A DNA stretch of 10,107 nucleotides, taken from Euperipatoides rowelli (Eukaryota > Onychophora > Udeonychophora > Euonychophora > Peripatopsidae). How positions within the stretch are numbered: the stretch's first letter is position 1; each line of letters starts with the position of its first letter. Of the stretch, positions 8,452-10,107 are shown piece by piece. Under the pieces are notes generated by a model. The model searched no databases. It saw nothing but the letters and a program-made list of their open reading frames with translations, and was not told the origin of the DNA. The stretch lies in NCBI GenBank assembly GCA_003024985.2, contig PXIH01S0011031.1; one strand, 5' to 3'. A program made the translations under genes and the position numbers.

Positions 8452-8457
8452 CAATCA
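8449..8457 (+). promoter_or_regulatory. Candidate stop-codon readthrough site (TAG CAA TCA)
   Basis: The ORF1 stop and the next two codons are TAG CAA TCA. This fits UAG-CAR-YYA, the leaky-stop context first defined in tobacco mosaic virus. The downstream frame is ORF2, open for 200 codons, and starts with endonuclease sequence. There is no in-frame ATG between the stop and 8536, and the first conserved endonuclease segment (8494-8535) lies before that ATG. Readthrough would join ORF1 to ORF2. The alternative is that TAG is a mutated CAG in a family with a single fused ORF. Confidence 0.5.
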
Positions 8458-10107
8458 ATAACTAGTGAGCATACAAATAACAATAGTCTTTCATTTAAGA
8501 TTTCTTTTACTAATATATCTTCCATAAAAAACAAAATGTTAGAAATTGAATTATATATGACTCAAAGGAATCCAACAATTTTTGCATTGTCTGAGACATG
8601 GTTATCTCAATCTGATTCAGACATCATCATACAAATAAAAGACTATAATTTTATTAGACTAGACAGATCACATAAAAAAGGAGGAGGATTAGTTATCTTC
8701 TACAAAAATTATCTACAAGTTGAACAACCTATTTTAACAGGATCAAATAACGAACTAATCTGGTGTAAATTCAGCATCAATTCTGACTCTATTGTACTTG
8801 GATTCATATATAGACCACCTAATATAAGCGAATCTGCAGATATGGATCTATTCAGAGGAATATTGGATGGAATAAACTACTACAAATCAGAAGAAGCTAA
8901 TGAATTTATGTTGTTGGGCGATTTTAACCTCCCAAATATAGAATGGGAAACTATGACGTCTAACTGCAGTGAACTTCATTTTGGGTCCAGGATAGTTAAC
9001 CTAATCTCCGATATTGGATTGGTACAAATAATTAACAGTGACACTCGTTTTTGAGGATGTAGCAGGTCCTTACTGGACCTTGCTATAGTCTCAAATCCTT
9101 TTATGGTAAACAATTTAAATATATTAAACCCTTTAGGAAAGAGCGACCACTCTTTAATAGAACTATGTTTTGATGTTCAACCTGAAATCAATTTAAACTC
9201 AACTAATGATGTCTTTTACTATAGTTATAGAAATATAGACTATGCTTCTTTGAACCAAGAGTTAAATAACTTAAAACTGTTCAATGACACACTATCCACT
9301 TGCAATTATGAAGAACTATATGATAAAAATACTAAATTAATTAATGATGTGATAAACTCTCATGCCAAAAAAATATATATTAAACCAAATAATCTATATG
9401 GCAACTATTATATAAAGTCTCAAAAAAACAAATGGATAAACGAGGAAATACTCCAAAATATCAAATTTAAAAAAAATTGCTTTAAAACGTATAAAATAGA
9501 GAAATCGGATTATAGTTATAATAAATACAAAGAATCTCGTAATTTGGTAAAACATTGTATAAATAGAGCAAAGAAATCCTTTGAGGATCACATCATCTTA
9601 AAGGCTAACAACAACATCAACTCATTATACAAGTACATTAGATCAAGCAATAATTATATTCCCACAACCATAGATAAAATCATAGTGGATGACGTTATAA
9701 TAAAAGACTCCATTGAAATAAGCAACGCATTCAAAGAACATTACAAACCCAAAAGCAATAACATAATCAATAACTCCATACAATTTGATAAACTTTCTGG
9801 AACCTATTATAAAGAAACCAACCTTGAAGAACTTCAGGATATATTATCAAAGACAAAATATTCATATTCCAGTGGATCTGATAAAATATCATATCAGATA
9901 ATCAAAAACTGTAATACTTTTTTTTCAAATTTCTTAATCCCATAAATAAATTTTAGTCTAAATAATAGTATACTACCCCTAACATGGAAACAAGGCATAA
10001 TAACACCTAAATACAAAAAATCAAATAGGTTCCTCGTAAAAAACTATCGCCCTATAACAAACCTCAACTGTCTAGGCAAGATAGTAGAAAAAGTAGTACT
10101 AAACAGA
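8452..10107 (+). pseudogene. LINE ORF2: endonuclease plus start of reverse transcriptase, two internal stops, partial
   Basis: ORF2 nicks target DNA and copies the element RNA from the nick. The frame follows the ORF1 stop directly. The endonuclease begins with FKISFTNISSIKNK (Asn at 8512). It continues with SETWL (Glu at 8593), RLDRSHKKGGGLVIFYK, YRPPN, LLGDFNLP (Asp 8920, Asn 8926) and SDHS (Asp 9145, His 9148), so the catalytic set of APE-type nucleases is present. A TGA at 9052 sits in the expected TR..-S-LLDL segment; CGA to TGA is a simple explanation. The linker WINEEILQNIKFKKNCFKTY leads to the RT start SSGSDKISYQIIK. A TAA at 9943 interrupts it, and the same frame then continues through LTWKQGIITPKYKK and NYRPITNLNCLGKIVEKVV to the edge. 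The catalytic RT motif is beyond the window. No frameshifts are seen, so decay is recent or mild. Confidence 0.9.

Larger units (their letters stand above)
6870..10107 (+). mobile_element. Non-LTR (LINE) retrotransposon, CR1/L2-like, 3' end off window
   Basis: The element carries ORF1 with a 2A-like peptide and zinc knuckles, then ORF2 with an apurinic endonuclease followed by the start of a reverse transcriptase. This gene order is that of APE-type LINEs. The YRPP, GDFNLP and SDHS endonuclease motifs, and the WK..I.P-K-K..NYRPI start of the RT, fit the CR1/L2/Rex1/Crack/Daphne supergroup; I cannot pick the clade. The left border lies around 6868-6890, where copia similarity ends. Whether the 5' end is complete or truncated is not visible, and the 3' tail and target-site duplication are outside the window. 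Confidence 0.9.

Noticed and set aside
9394-9591. Minus-strand open frame inside ORF2
   Set aside because: Antisense shadow of the ORF2 linker.
1-10107. tRNA genes, rRNA, CRISPR arrays or bacterial operons
   Set aside because: I found no cloverleaf-like sequence with recognisable A and B boxes, no regular spaced repeats, and no prokaryotic gene organisation.

Overview
The window looks like a piece of an AT-rich animal nuclear genome, most likely an invertebrate. It holds no operons, no ribosome binding sites and no CRISPR. Every recognisable protein is of retrotransposon or mitochondrial origin. Mitochondrial-type codon use in one insert (AGA where Ser is expected, ATA where Met is expected, TGA where Trp is expected) fits an invertebrate, but I cannot name the group.

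Positions 1 to about 5240 are non-coding, AT-rich DNA with simple repeats. They include a GATA-like microsatellite at the left edge, an 18-C/11-A homopolymer block at 1299-1327, short perfect hairpins at 2182-2210 and 3127-3162, and a pair of long inverted arms (about 566-672 and 1091-1175) that could be the ends of a foldback or MITE-like element. A locally less AT-rich patch at about 2485-2638 is the only place here that might be an exon, and the evidence is weak.

Positions about 5303-6870 are a dead Ty1/copia retrotransposon: a candidate 5' LTR, a primer-binding-like site, a gag broken by frameshifts and a stop, a CCHC zinc knuckle, and the start of the protease with its DSGA active site. 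Between the knuckle and the protease, at about 6388-6604 on the minus strand, sits a fragment of mitochondrial ND4, a nuclear mitochondrial insert (NUMT).

From about 6870 to the right edge, a non-LTR (LINE) retrotransposon of the CR1/L2-like group has inserted into the copia protease region. It has a complete ORF1 (2A-like peptide, acidic/lysine-rich coiled-coil region, RRM-like region, zinc knuckles). It is followed by an ORF2 with an apurinic endonuclease and the beginning of the reverse transcriptase, which runs off the window. ORF2 carries two internal stop codons, so this copy cannot make a full ORF2 protein.

The most interesting signal is the ORF1/ORF2 boundary. ORF1 ends in TAG CAA TCA, which fits the tobacco mosaic virus-type readthrough context UAG-CAR-YYA. 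ORF2 follows in the same frame with no ATG before the conserved start of the endonuclease. Together with the 2A-like peptide at the ORF1 N-terminus, this suggests a LINE family that uses two translational recoding devices. Both are inferences from one decayed copy and need comparison with other copies.
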